Assembly: GCA_033807695.1 (NCBI GenBank) | Contig: CM066304.1 | Location: 1,302,001 to 1,366,000, forward strand | Origin: Daedaleopsis sinensis | Taxonomy: Eukaryota; Basidiomycota; Agaricomycetes; Polyporales; Polyporaceae | Direction of reading: 5' to 3' | DNA length: 64,000 nucleotides | Notes under the pieces: generated by a model | What the model saw: the letters and a program-made list of their open reading frames with translations, nothing else | What the model was told of the DNA's origin: nothing | The model's database searches: none | Made by a program: the position numbers and the translations under genes | Part shown: one piece after another, positions 34,817-47,857 of the stretch | Numbering within the stretch: position 1 is the first letter of the stretch | Layout: each line of letters opens with the position of its first letter

Positions 34817-36903
34817 ATGCGTATATTGTCCTGGAACATAGTGCGTATGCCCAGATAAGTTCTCTCTACTGCTCTATCTGACCATCGCTTAGAATGGTAT
34901 CAGGACACTACCTCAATACCATCCGTAAGCGTTTTCAACGTCAATCTATCGCGTCACCAGACGCTCACGCATTACCAGATGGAACACCTTCAAATCCTGC
35001 GAAGGCATCCTTGAGGAACTCAAGGCCGATGTGATCTGCTTTCAAGGTAAATTCACTTAAAGTCATCTTTAAATTCAACCTAAAGCATGCCTATAGAGAT
35101 GAAATCCACGCGTGCCAACTTACCGCGCGACGTGGCCCTTCCTGGGCCATATCATTCATTCTTTTCATTTCCTGTGACCAAAGGAGGCTACAGCGGCGTC
35201 GCAGTCTACGCTGACTCGCGGAAGGTCATTCCTTTGAAGGCAGAAGAAGGCTTGTCTGGCAAACTCCAGCCTAAGCCACCGTTGTCGGAAGGCGAACGGG
35301 TGTCTCTCTCGTACCCATCCCCACACGCCATGGACTTGTTCGCAGACGAGGATGGCGACGTTTCCTCTTCGTTTGACGAGCTGGACGCTGAAGGTCGCGG
35401 GCTCGTCGTAGACTTCGGTCTCTTCGTTCTGATAAACGTTTACTGCCCAAACGAAACGTCTGACGCTCGACTGCCATTTAAGATGAACTATCATTTGATG
35501 CTTCAGGAGCGGGTGCGGAAGCTCATCGAGGAGGAGGAGCGGGAGGTCATTGTCCTCGGCGATATGAACGTTTGCGCGACGCCCCTGGACCATTGCGATG
35601 GACATCTGCCAAGCAATGCCGCGACCTTCTACGATCACCCTGCGAGGGCATGGTTTCATAGATGGCTGAGCCCCAATGGCCCCATGATCGACATTGTTCG
35701 ACAATTTCACCCTGACAGGAAAGGATTATTCACGTGTAGGGTCTCTCTCTCGCTCTGCCGTGGACGGTCCTGACCCCGGACCTTACAGGTTGGAACCTCA
35801 AGATACAGGCTCGCGAGACGAACTATGGCACCCGGGTGGACTACATCCTCGTCACGCCAGGGCTTCTTCGTTGGATTTCTCATGGCGATATCCAGGCTTC
35901 ATTGAAAGGTTCGGACCACTGCCCAATCTATATCGATCTGCTCGACGAGATTACGCTGGATTCTGGAGCAAAAGTCTCGCTGCATGACGCTATGAAGCAG
36001 AGTACCGACCTCAAGGAACCTCCGCGCCTCGCCGCCAAGTTCTGGGACGAACATTCTGGGAAGCAAACGGTTCTCTCTGCCTTCTTCGGTGGACGCAACG
36101 CCTCTAAGGACAACGATATAATCTCTCCTGCGCCTACACCGACACCACCTGGTACCCTAGATCCATCTCCGTCAACCACATCGCTCTCTAAGAAGAAGCT
36201 AAAGCCTCCAGAGTCATCTCGCACCCTCCAGACATCCTCCGCTATCAAACGTAAATCTGCAGACATAGCGTCCTCGTCAAATTCCAAGAAACGGAAACCG
36301 CAGCTCAAGGGCCAAGCGAGCATCGCTTCGTTCTTCTCCAAACCCTCTTCGCAATCTCCCTCGACGCCATCTCAATCACAAACGGCAGTCATTGAGATCG
36401 ACGATGACGCGGCCACGCCGCCGCCTTCCGTTGATCCTATGGACACTCTCACCACAAGCTATAACGACGTTGACCACGTTGACCAGCTCGAAGCTGACTA
36501 CCGTCTCGCATGCGCGCTCGCGGCCGCTGACGCCGCTGCCTCCCCTTCCTCCTCTCAACCGCCCGCACAGACGCAGACGCAGAGCAAAGCCGCCTGGTCG
36601 AACCTCTTCGCGCCCGTCGCGCCGCCACACTGCACCGTGCACAACGAGCCCGCTCGGCTATACACGGTGAACAAGCAGGGTCCAAACAAGGGCAAGACGT
36701 TCTACCTGTGCTCGCGCCCTGTCGGCCCGGGGTACGACAAGGGCAAGAGTGAGCGGCGCCGCGAAGAGGTTGACGATCGGTACCGTTGCAACTACTTCAA
36801 GTGGGCGAGTGACGTGCGGCGGGAGGCGATCCGCGATAAGGAGAGGGAGCGGGTTCGGCCGGGGGTCTCAAGTTCATCCGTCCTCCAATCCTGGCCTTCG
36901 TAG
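34817..36903 (+). CDS. APN2: AP endonuclease 2 (exonuclease III family, PIP box, Zf-GRF)
   Basis: Base-excision-repair enzyme cutting at abasic sites and cleaning 3' ends. Exons: 34817-34840, 34893-34924, 34979-35046, 35097-35735, 35789-36903 (625 residues). The first exon encodes only MRILSWNI. Catalytic motifs of the EEP fold follow in order: WNINGIRT, CFQEMKST (metal Glu), GGYSGVAVY, INVYCPNE, VLGDMNVCATPLDHCD, and RVDYILV...GSDHCPIYIDL (final Asp/His pair). A PIP box, QASIASFF, for PCNA binding is near residue 430. A C-terminal zf-GRF domain reads CTVHNEPARLYTVNKQGPNKG, FYLCSRP and CNYFKW. Length and domain order match fungal Apn2. Confidence 0.96.
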
Positions 36904-37501
36904 AGCACAGCATGGTACTTGCAAGTCCCTTCGGTCTGTTAGGCCGGGGACTTACAAGTACCTGTGTATACGACTCGCTGCCTTGCTGTTGTCCATTATC
37001 CAACCACAGCCGGGCAGACTCGATGAGAACGTCGACGAATTTTGTCATGGAAATCGTACTCAACGTAACCCCCGAAGCTACTGTCATTTTGGGGGTTTCC
37101 CTGTCACGAGGTATATGTGTACATAGAACGGTACCGGTGGATAATGTTGATCGGTGGAGGGCCGAGCGGATTATTGCACCCGTATGAGAACCATATCGAC
37201 CAGACACGTGCATCATTCACTTACAGACTCGGAATCCACAGATGTTTCGCGCTTACAACATCGGCTACTTGGGCCGGGGAGCGCACAAACACTACAGTAT
37301 CAAATTCTCGTTCGCATGGCTTGCACCGCCTCTGTCTACGCGTGTAGGTTTGTTGATGTTCTACTTCTCACGCGGCGTAGCTACAAATACAACACAAGTG
37401 CTGGCCCCCCAAAGCTGACCTCCTTCCCTCTTGACCGACGGTGCACTGCAAACTTGGAGGCGAGAATACTCACAATCCCTTCTAGCGGAGATCCGACTAC
37501 T
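36904..37501. other. Intergenic, promoter side of the ABC transporter
   Basis: No recognisable gene. Short open frames have no family features. Confidence 0.5.
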
Positions 37502-40500
37502 ATGGAGAACCCACGTTTTGTAGGGGTCTCTCAAGTTCCGCTCACAGGATCAAATACTATATTTTTCTCAATCCCCGCGCCAGACCGCAGGTATGTCCAA
37601 AATATACGTGATAGCGTACTGCTTGTGCTAGTGCTTATATTTGACAGTTTCTGGCAGAGCACGCTCGTCATACCTGCCTATATCGCCGGTGTCTCCGCTC
37701 TCGTTCTCCTAGCACAGTCTCTCGCGCACTATGCGTTCACGCGAAAGCTTGCTCAAGACCTCAATTCTGAAGACTCAGAGATACTGCACCATGACGCGGA
37801 TCTCGCTGCTACTCGCTCGTTCATTGCGCACGCCTTCACTAACACTGGGGGGACAACCATCTTTGTGTTGAGACTTGTACAAGAGCTTGCGATCATTGGT
37901 GCGCTGGGTTTGTCTATCGGCCAAATGGTGTCTACGGCCCCCGGCACGGCGCCTCGTCACTACTACGCGGACCCCTCGCGGTCAACTGCTGTAGAAGCTG
38001 TACAATGCGCTCTATACGTACGTCGAGATTCTGAAATTCTAGCACTCATGCTAACATCTGGCGTAGATTTACTTGTCAGTTCTCGGGTTATTTTCGCTCT
38101 TCGGAAAACCTTCCGTAAACTACCGGGCGTATTTGCATCTGACATGGCTCTCGGTCTGCGTCTGGAGCGTCTACTTGTACCGCGATATTTGGCCACTTGC
38201 GACATACGACCTCGTACCTGCTGACGCGGATGAAGGAAAACTCCTTTGGGTCAAAGTAGCCCTACTTACCATTGCTGGGATCGTCATCCCCATGAACATT
38301 CCCCGGAAGCATACCCCTGTCAACGGCAAGGTGAGCATAGCGACATCGTCTAGCGTGGTACATGATTGATCGTCTAGCCACTTTAAAAGCATACTATCCT
38401 CGAACCACATCCCGAACAAACGGCTTCAGCCATTTCGTTGCTCACCTTCACATTCATATCTCCTATCATCTGGCAGGCGTACCGACTACCTCATCTTCCT
38501 CTCGATCAATTTCCCCCGCTTCCTGACCGCGACCATCTGCAGCATATGAGCACGAAGATCTTTCCGGTAAGCGAATCGTTCTCTGTGTCTCAAATTGTCG
38601 CTCAGAGCCTGTTAGCAACTCGATCCCATGCTCAACAAGTCTCGTCGTCATATGGGGCTCCGGCTTATGAAACTATACTGTGGGTGCTTGTCTCTCTGTC
38701 GCGTTTATCTGTTAATTGACTGGACTACAGGGGTCGAGCTATGTCAATTGTCGATACTATCAGTCACTATTGTAGGTGTTGTCCTAGACTGCGTGGGTTT
38801 CGTGCGCTCATTTTTGTACAAGGCCCTCGGAATGTTCGCGACGCCTCTCTGTCTCAACAAGATTCTCGGGTATTTATCAGCGTGTTCTTCTCCTGTTGCT
38901 ATCTAAATCGACTCGCAGTTACCTGGAACGGGACGAGCAAACAACCAAGCCCTGGCTATGGATCCTCTTGCTCTTCGTCGGGCAGGTATCGCGTACCGTT
39001 GCGGAACAGGGCTTCTCGTACCTCGAAGTATGTCAAGCTCAGTATCCCTGAGCTTCACACGCTGATACGACCACTTGGAAAGTCACGTTTGGATATTCGG
39101 ATCAACTCAATCTTCACCGAACTCATCTTTGAGCATTCGCTGAGGATCAGAATGAAGGCCGACGGGTCTAGCTCTCCCAATGGCGGGCCCACGACGGAGA
39201 CCACCGCTATCGTCGATACAGTGGCCAGATCCGATGACTCGGAGGAAGAACGGGCACAACTTGAAGAAGATTCGAACGGTACTGATGGTGCTACTGCCGC
39301 AGATGCCACGGTCCATGAAGCGACTCTGCCTGCAGCCTCAGCGGAAACGGCTGACAGTGCAGAGAAGGATAATCAAAACACCATCGGGCGCATAAACAAT
39401 CTGGTCTCCAGCGATGTCAACGCACTCGCTGGTGCGGCTACATACGTCATCTTCTTAAGTGAGTTCGTAGTCTTTTTGAGCCGGAATCTCAAGTCTAACA
39501 TATAGCAGTGTTCGAAACTCCTTTCCAGATGATCCTGTGCATTACCTTCCTGTATAAGATTCTCGGCTGGAGGTAAGCTTCTTGTTTCACCTATCTTTCA
39601 AATCTCTCACTCCTTCCTAGCGCATTTGTTGGAGTTGCATCTACCATCATCACATTCCCCCTCTCTGGCTATCTCGCAAAGTTTATGCAGGGAACACAAC
39701 GAGACAAGATGAAGAGAGTATGTCGACAAACCATTCTCCCCGTTTGACAGCGAGTAACTGTCGTCGTTCGTTAGACCGACGCTCGTGTTCAGCAAGTCAC
39801 AGAGAGTACGTGTGAACAACAGATATTCACCGCAGTCCTTGTCCATTGACTGACTCACGCAGCCATCAATACCGTTCGCATGATCAAGCTGTTTGGATGG
39901 GAGCGGCGCATCGCTTCTCAGCTTGACAAGAAACGCGAGGAGGAACTTGTTTACGTTGGCAAGAGTCGGATGCTCCAGTTGTTCTATAACATCTTCAAGT
40001 GAGTCGAGCATACGTTGCTACGTGATTATATCGCGTAATCTTATTCACAGTGCTGCTATCCCAATCCTCATCATGTTGACTACTTTTGGAACATACGTGA
40101 GTTTGTTCGAGGGTCGACGGTTCATGCGGCGGACCTGACTGACTCGCGCTCTCGCCAGGCGGTCATTATGAAGGGTTCTTTGACCGGTGTGTTGCTACCC
40201 TTCCTCAATCATATTCTCACTAACGTCTTTGCTATAGCGGCTAAGATCTTCTCTGCTAGATCTGGTCAGTTGCAACTTGGGTGCGGCGTCCATGCTCGGC
40301 TAACGTATCAGTATAGTCCTCGGCATGTTCAGTTTCTACCTCCAGATTTCGTCGAACTTTATCCCGAGGTTGATCGAAAGTATGTAAGCCCTGAGGCACG
40401 AAAGCACTTACTCATTGTACTACCTCAGCAAAGGTCTCGATCGAGCGCATTCAGGATTTTTTGGAGAACGTCAGTGATCCTCTCGCAATACGTCATCATA

Positions 40501-43500
40501 GGTCGAACTGAAGGCTCCGTTCCACGTTCAGACAGAGCTCATTGACCAATACATCGAGCCGGTGAACACCGCGACCACCGCCGCGTTAGTCGAGGAAGCC
40601 ACCCCTCCCGACATTCACCACAATAACAATACTATTGGTATTCGCCGCGCGTCGTTCACTTGGGCGCTCGACTCTGCAAAGTTTGGCAAGTCCAAACGCA
40701 CTTTCGTTCTTCGCATCGAAGACGAGGTGATCTTCCAGGCCGGAAAGCTCAATCTCATTGTCGGACCGACTGGAGCTGGGAAGACCTCCGTGCTTATGGC
40801 TCTCCTTGGCGAGATGCACTACATACCAGCAGGCCCCGATTCTTTTGTCAGCTTGCCAAGAGCGGGCGGAATTGCGTACGCTGCGCAAGAATCATGGGTC
40901 CAGAACGACACAATCCGGGTATGACTCGTCCTACTTCTAGCGCATCTCGAGCTCAATGAACGCTCATCTAGAACAATATTGTGTTCACGTCGCCCTTCGA
41001 CGAGGTGCGCTACAAGAAAGGTCAGTAGTAGCCGTAGAGCACCTGAAATATCTGGTATCGACTCCATTTTAACAGTACTCGACCAATGTGCTTTGATGCG
41101 CGATTTGGAGTTCTTCGATGCTGGGGATCAAACCGAAGTCGGCGAAAAAGGAATTACTCTCAGGTGGGTGTTCGATGACTTGCGTTCAGAGCTCTCTTTG
41201 CTCACCAGGAGGTCCGGCAGCGGGGGACAAAAGGTACGAGTGAGCATGGGTGGAACAATGTTGTCCTTAATGACTCTGCATAGGCTCGGATCAGTTTAGC
41301 TAGGGCAGTATATTCTGATGCGCAAATTCTCCTCCTCGACGACGTGCGTGAAGAACGTGCTGTTCCATTGCTATTACTAATCTCTACCGTCGTAGATTCT
41401 AGCAGCATTGGATGTCCATACATCCCGCTGGATCGTGAACAGATGTCTCAAGGGCGATCTCCTCAAAGGTAGAACTGTCATAATGGTTGTAAGTTTGGAT
41501 TCCGCTTTTTTGTCATACTTGTCGCTAATTTCAGGTGTAGACTCATAACGTCGCTATTGTTAGTCCGATCACCGACTACGTTGTCGACATAGGCTCCGAT
41601 GGCCGGATCGTTAGCCAAGGTTCACTCTCGAATGCGCTTGCGAAAGACGCGGCGTTATACAAGGAATTGCAAGAGGAGCAGCAAGAGCTCGAAAAGGTTG
41701 AACAAGAGGTAGGCTCAATAGACCCCGCCGACAAACCAGCAGGAAAGAGTGCGGGAAAGCTTGTCGTTGACGAAGAAGTAGAAATTGGGCGCGTAGGATG
41801 GGCAGCATGTGAGTGGTTTTATCAGGACTCTGAAGTGAATCCTCTTGTTCAAGCATCGCGTGAATTTTAGTGAAGCTGTTCTTCGGCAATATGACCGGAC
41901 ATCCTTTGTGGTTTTGGGTCACCTATATCTCATGGCAAGGCGTGAGGCAAGTCGTCTCGAACTCCCAGGTCAGTGATTCGTAACGACATGTGCGAATCCT
42001 CCGGCTGCTGATCAGCAGCCTCGCGGCACCTCTTAGATATGGTATCTTGGAGTCTGGGCAGCACAGTATGAAAATCATCTCCCGGAGGAGATACCAGTGT
42101 GGCAGTGAGTGTAATGTTCATTGATGGTGCACACAGAACTCATGCCAGGAGTAGCTATCTAACGGTGTACACCATTCTCGTACTCCTTGGTATGACAGCT
42201 ACCGCGATTAGTACCTTCTATTTCGTCTATAGCAGTCTGAAGTCATCAAGAATTGTTCACCAGAAGCTCATGGTGTCTGTCTTGAGCGCCACGTTACGGT
42301 TAGCTCATGTTTTGATTAACACGATCGCTCAATCTCATTTATACTCGTCCAGCTGGTTAGACAAAACTCCAGCTTCAAGAATTATTGCGCGATGCACAGG
42401 CGACATCCGGACAGGTACGTTCTTGCTTCTCACATTGAGAACCTGCTGTTCAGCCTCACATGTTTACTCAGTGGACGGCGACATTGTTTTCACCGCGGAA
42501 CAGCTCACAAATACGACTATGATGCTGATCTTCACAATGGGCGGAGCAGTATTCTTCTCTCCGATCTTCGTCGTCCCCGCGATACTACTCGCACTCACTG
42601 GCGGAATTTGTGGTCACATCTACATGAAGGCACAGCTTCCAGTTCAGCGCGAGATGAGCATCGCCAAGGCAGCAGTCCTAGGACACTTCGGCGCCGCTAT
42701 CACTGGCATAAGTCAGTGTTTCTTTTAGAATGTCAGTTCACGGCGTGAGGACTAAACACGCATGGATAGCATCCATACGGGCATACGGTGCTCAGGACAC
42801 CTTCAAGGCAGAGTCATACAAGCGAGTCGATAGGCATGCCCGCGCTGCAATCACCGATGCATCCCTGAAACTGTAGGTTACCTGCATGACATCAACCGAG
42901 TAGCAAGCCAAGTACTAACACGCGTAGCTGGATGACGGTGCGCGTGGACTCCATGGCCGCTCTTTTCACGTCGGGCCTTGCCTTCTATCTGACGTATATC
43001 ACCCGCTTGAGCGCCTCAAATACCGGCTTCTCGTTGTCGATGGCCAGTGAGCATTGTGTACGCTTCCATCCTGCTAATCTATGAGGCTCATCACCGTCAT
43101 CCAGCCACATTCAGCACCAATATCTTCTCGTGGGTACGGATGTACTATCACCTCGAGACTTCAAGTGAGTGCCAGATTACTATGAGTGTGACGAACTAGT
43201 ATCGGAGTGCGGAAACTAAACTCGGGACAGGCAACAGGCGAGTGGAATTGGATCTAATCTTTTGGTCTTACAATATTGACACTGACTTCCCAGCCTTGAG
43301 CGCATTCAGCAGTACCTCACGATTGAGCACGAGCCAGAGCCGACCCCCGAGGGCATACCGCCTGCGTACTGGCCAGCTAGTGGTAAGCTAGAGGTGAAGA
43401 ACCTGTCTGCACGATACTCCGCGGTAAGAGCGTCTTACACCAATCGCACCGCAGTTTACTTAAGTCCCTTCCTAGGACGGACCAAATGTACTACACGACG

Positions 43501-44542
43501 TGAACTTCGAAGTCGCTCCCGGAGAGCGTGTCGGCATTGGTGAGTGCCGTGTTTGGTGTTCAACAATATCACTCTCACATGTACGTTCCCCACAGTGGGG
43601 CGCACCGGAAGTGGAAAGGTAGCGTCCTCGATGTGCGCTGTAATCATGCATTAGATGCTAATAATAATATAGAGCTCCCTCACTCTTGCCCTACTACGGT
43701 GCATCCTCATAGAAGGAATAGTCAAGTACGACGGGCTGTCCATAGATAAGTTAAACCTCGACGCCTTGCGCTCCAACATAACTATCATCCCACAAATCGT
43801 ACGTGCAATTTCACTCAGAGGTTGGTCTACTCTGACAACTCTCTCTATACAGCCGGAGCTGCTCAGCGGAACGCTGCGCCAGAACCTCGACCCCTTCTCA
43901 GAGCACTCCGACGCCGTCCTGAACGACGCGCTGCGTTCTGTTGGTCTCTTTGGCCTCCAAACCGAAAACGACCAGTCTCGCATCACGCTCGACACTGAAA
44001 TCGCAGGTGGCGGGGCGAACCTATCCGTAGGTCAGCGTCAGATTCTGGCCCTTGCTCGAGCAATTGTGAGACACAGCAAGCTGCTCATCCTTGACGAGGC
44101 CACATCTGCCATCGGTAAGTCCTTTTGGAATACCTGCTTGCGCTGCTTGTGCCTGAACACTCACCCACTGCCAGACTACGAGACCGACAGCATCATTCAG
44201 AAGTCGCTCCGTACGGAGCTAGGAGAGGACGTGACCCTGCTCACCGTCGCTCATCGTCTGCAGACAATCATGGATGCAGACAAAATCGTGAGTCTATCTT
44301 GCGGCACGCTCCCATCTATGATGATCCTCACATATCGCTTCCTAGATGGTGCTTGATGCAGGACGCATTGTGAGCCAGGAGTTCAGCGCCCCATTGAACA
44401 AGTTCTCTCCTAACAGATCTCACAACAGGTTGAGTTCGGCAAACCGAGCGAGCTTCTCAAGAATGACAAGGGCATGCTTCGTGCGCTTGTGGACGAGAGT
44501 GGGGATAAGGAGAAGTTGTACTCGATGGTAGCTGTATCCTAA
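37502..44542 (+). CDS. ABCC-type (MRP/Ybt1-like) ABC transporter, many exons including microexons
   Basis: Full-length exporter with an extra N-terminal membrane region, TMD1-NBD1-TMD2-NBD2, of the fungal vacuolar bile-acid/conjugate class. Clear early exons: 37502-37590, 37648-38017, 38067-38330, 38390-38566. NBD1: Walker A GPTGAGKT (40763-40786), Q-loop AAQESWVQN, signature TLSGGQKARISLARAV assembled from three exons via a 13-nt exon (41221-41233), Walker B ILLLDD, H-loop VTHN. NBD2: Walker A GRTGSGKS from a 23-nt exon (43596-43618), signature NLSVGQRQ, Walker B LLILDEATSAI, H-loop VAHR. The NBD1 catalytic Glu is replaced by Asp, usual for ABCC. It ends MVAVS, stop at 44540-44542. More than 20 exons; several in the TMDs (38.6-40.5 kb, 42-43.4 kb) were not fixed exactly. 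Confidence 0.9.
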
Positions 44543-45024
44543 GCAAGCGAACGGCGCTGATTCCTACACGCGCAGTCTGTCCCCGGGGAGTCATTTTTCC
44601 TATGAGTGCTGCGATGCAAAGTGACTATTAAAATGTATATGTAGAGTAGAAGGCTGAGTATACGAATGGTTTCTATCCTCCATCACGGATGCAACTTCTT
44701 AGGGGGAACTACTCGTCAGGATTTAATCTCGTCGAGTGCGAGACGGTTCTGCGCAGGCGAGTTCCAAGGTACGACTAGTCACCGGCTTCTGGTAAGGAAG
44801 ATAGTGGCAGCGCTACGGCTTGAGCGAGAGCGTCGAAAGTTGTCGTCGATGACAGGTACTGGGGACGAACTTCCAGTTAATCATGCCAACGTGGTCGTCC
44901 AAATGTGGTCCTTTAAATAGTCGAATTTCTTCTAGGTCACAAGAGGACTAGGATAACCATGCAGTTATCAAACAAATCAAGAACACTTCTCAAAGAACAG
45001 CAATACATACTAGACACAACACTT
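44543..45024. other. Convergent intergenic spacer
   Basis: 3' flanks of the ABC transporter and 7TM copy 2. Nothing else seen. Confidence 0.5.
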
Positions 45025-46325
45025 TTAATGACTACGATTGACGTTCCTCGTAGTTACCCCCTCCAATGTAGACATCACTAGTGTGGAACTCATCGGTGAT
45101 TCTCCAAGGAACCTTCGTCGGCAATCGACGAAGATGTCTCGACCTGAGCTTGTTTCCTCGCCGAGTCCGGGTGATCTGATACCTTCCACGTACTGATGGC
45201 ATAGACAGAGTTGTCGGGACGTCTGTGCGAGACGCGCAGGATTACGATGAAGAAAATGATACCCGCAACAGCCGGTCCCTGCAGACATGATCGTCAGTAA
45301 ATCGGATGGGCTCAGCAGCCGAAGAGCAGATAACTCGGACGAAGACGTACGAGATCGCACATGAACTCGGTCGCGGTCGGGTCGAAAGTGATGACCATCA
45401 TCTCAGCAAAGAGGTAGGCGGCGTTCATCATCCCGCTCTCAAGCACAATGCGGGCAATGGGGAGAAAGGAGAATGTATGGCCGGAGATGGCATTGTGGGT
45501 GTTGCGGTCGGTGAACCATATGCGGAACGCGAGCAATGCTGATGAACGGCGGATTAGTATACCGACGGCAAGCGCTGGTCTTGCAATTATCACGTACAAG
45601 TGGCTAGAGCGTTCGCGATTAGACTCAGGGAGAGGAATGCCTTGATCCAAGCTACCTGACTTGCAGGCGACTGGTCGGGGAGCCCGGAGAACGACCACAC
45701 CTTGAAGAAACCGCAACCTGCACCACCAATGAGTACCCCGAAAGGGCTACAGCACCGTACGTCTTATCCGAGTCTTACCTGTGCTCACAAAGGAGAGTAG
45801 CACCGGGAGTGCGATGATCCAATGGTTCTTCTGCCAAACGACCCAGCACCGGTAATTCTATACATCCGCAAACTATCAGTCCACTCAGAAAACGTAATAG
45901 GATCAAGCTCGTACGTACCACGAAAGAATCAAGCACAAGTTGTACCACCACGAAGATGGCATGTCGTGCTTGGAACATCCTGTTCGTGACGTCGTGGAAG
46001 TAATCTTGGCGGGACAAAGGGGTGTCGTGGCCGAGGAATGCTACAGTAACATATATGGCGTTGAGCGCATACCGGATGGTGGCGAGGATGATGAGCAGTC
46101 CCCCGGCGAGCACCATCGGCAAACTCAATCGAGCCTCTTTGCGACGAGCCCGGCGAACCAAATCATATCCGCAAACAACGAACATGCAGAGGAAGATTCC
46201 TATCGTCGAATTGAACATTAGCAGAGAGAGAGAGCGTGAGGCACCATGGGCGTACCGTATAGTGGGCCATCGACCGCGAGGCTCACAAGCTTCAGACTGT
46301 CGATGAGTATAGGTGTGACCACCAT
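45025..46325 (-). CDS. Seven-transmembrane protein, basidiomycete family (7TM copy 2)
   Basis: Exon 1 46325-46256 encodes the leader MVVTPILIDSLKLVSLAVDG and ends PLYG; exon 2 46199-45919 starts IFLCMFVVCGYDLVRR. The real start lies inside a longer misleading frame. Four more exons follow in the same intron positions as copy 1: NYRCWVVWQKN, VSTGCGFF, SLSLIANALAT...AFRIWF, RIVLESGMMNAAYLF and GIIFFIVILRVS, ending TTRNVNRSH. About seven hydrophobic segments. Closest to copy 1 (shared GYDL.RRA.RKE and VAFLGHDT/TAFLDHDT). Function unknown. Confidence 0.82.
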
Positions 46326-46444
46326 TACGGATATCGATCAGGAAATCGAGACGTGTCGCAAAATTGAAAGGATAATAGTCTGGACTAATGCCAATGTGGA
46401 GTCGAAGGATGGAGGGGATGATCTCTGACACGAGGCGAGCCCGT

Positions 46445-46452
46445 CCTTATAG
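46445..46452 (-). promoter_or_regulatory. TATA-like element of 7TM copy 2
   Basis: CTATAAGG on the minus strand, about 120 nt upstream of the ATG at 46325. Confidence 0.3.
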
Positions 46453-46679
46453 AGAGCTGAGGGGAGGTTCCACTGACAACCAACACTCTGATTGTGTTCC
46501 GGCGGAAGCTAGCGATGAACTGCGTGGAAACACTCGAGCAGAACCTGTTCCAAGCGCGTGGGGTACCAGATCAGATGTTGTGCTACCAAACCCAGTCACT
46601 GAGAAGTCATCGCACCTGTCACATACTGTGATCTTATCCGTCCAAGTGTCCCGACGTTGATGTCGGGTTGCCCAAGCTA

Positions 46680-47040
46680 AGCAGTGACACACGATATTGC
46701 ACGAGAGCTCGCACGGACGGGAAAAAGGTGAAGATCATCCTTGAATATGAGGCATTCGTGACAAGTCCGCTCTCGAGCACAATCCAGATAGCGAGGGACA
46801 GCCTGGGAAGGCACAAGTTCAGTGTATCTCGCGGTCGATCATGGCCCATATATGGTATGAGTACAATGCTACATTGGAAGGAATCAGCATGATCAGTGCT
46901 TCAGCGACTGACCAGCGTGGCAGGTAGCGAGGACGTACAAGTTGCGAGCGTGTTCGCGATCAGGTTTAGTGGGAACAGTAGTACTGCCTAGATTAAGGCT
47001 ACCTGGGATGCCGGAGATTGGCTAAGAAGCATCCAAAGCA
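46680..47040 (-). pseudogene. Relic of a fourth 7TM family gene
   Basis: Minus-strand remnants align in order with 7TM copy 2: SQSPASQVALI then a TAG and LIANTLATC, then LAIWIVLESGLVTNASYSRM. Reading frames are broken, the 5' third and last exon are missing, and a stop sits inside the QVA(W/L)I segment. It lies directly upstream of intact copy 2 in the same orientation, as expected after tandem duplication and decay. Confidence 0.7.
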
Positions 47041-47857
47041 CGGATCTGGACGAGTCAAACGCCTACTGCACCACAAGTCCTCGGATATGATAATGCCCAC
47101 AAAGCTCGCAAGGGTGTCATTAGTCTAGAATCTGCACCGTTGATAGGGTATAGCTTCCATCTACTTAGAGGCACATCATGCGTAAGCCCTAATGAGTGAG
47201 TTAAAAGTCCTCATACCTGGTGATTCGGACTGCTTACTCTTCGATAACACCAACTTGAAATGTACGAAACTACGTGGACTGGCAGGGTTAAGTTGTGCAG
47301 GCCTGGGAAGTGCCGCTACCTTCTGGTTAGCTCAAAAAAAGTCATAAAACATGACTTGAGTCCCAGTAGAAGCCCTAATTTTCACCAGACTTACTGATTT
47401 ACTGACGTTCACTGGCTGACGACAAAAATTGTTGGACAAGGACTCGGAGGAGGAGATGGGAGGCATGACTCGGACGCTCTCGGACTCGCCGGGAGCCTTC
47501 TCGTCGACGTGCCAGTGGCAACCGTGACTGGTAGCAATCACGGCCCGTGGTGGGCGTCTGTCACCTGTCACACCTGTATCTGGTTCTCTACGGTAAGATG
47601 TTCTCTCAGGTTCTCGCAGAACGGCGACGACATGCCCCTCTAACTGCTGACTGTACCTTCAAACTTCAAACTTCAAGCTTCAGACCTCAGGCTCCAGGTC
47701 CCATTCCTCACGTCAATAGGTCCCCATCAGTAGTAGGGGCTGAGCCAAGCTTCAGCCTGCTACTAGCGACACCGTGGCGTATGATTTCGAAAACCACCTC
47801 CTTGTCAACTGTCTATATCTTGCCCGGGCCCCATATCCTCCAGGTCGAAGTTGCCCA
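47041..47857. other. Intergenic, includes a short imperfect tandem
   Basis: Near 47658-47698 there are repeated cttcaaa/cttcaag words, a small simple-repeat tract. Otherwise only the F-box gene's 5' flank. Confidence 0.45.

Noticed and set aside
46325..46431. Upstream start MSEIIPSIL for 7TM copy 2
   Set aside because: That frame reads through the first intron; the ATG at 46325 gives the leader ending GPLYG shared by the other copies.
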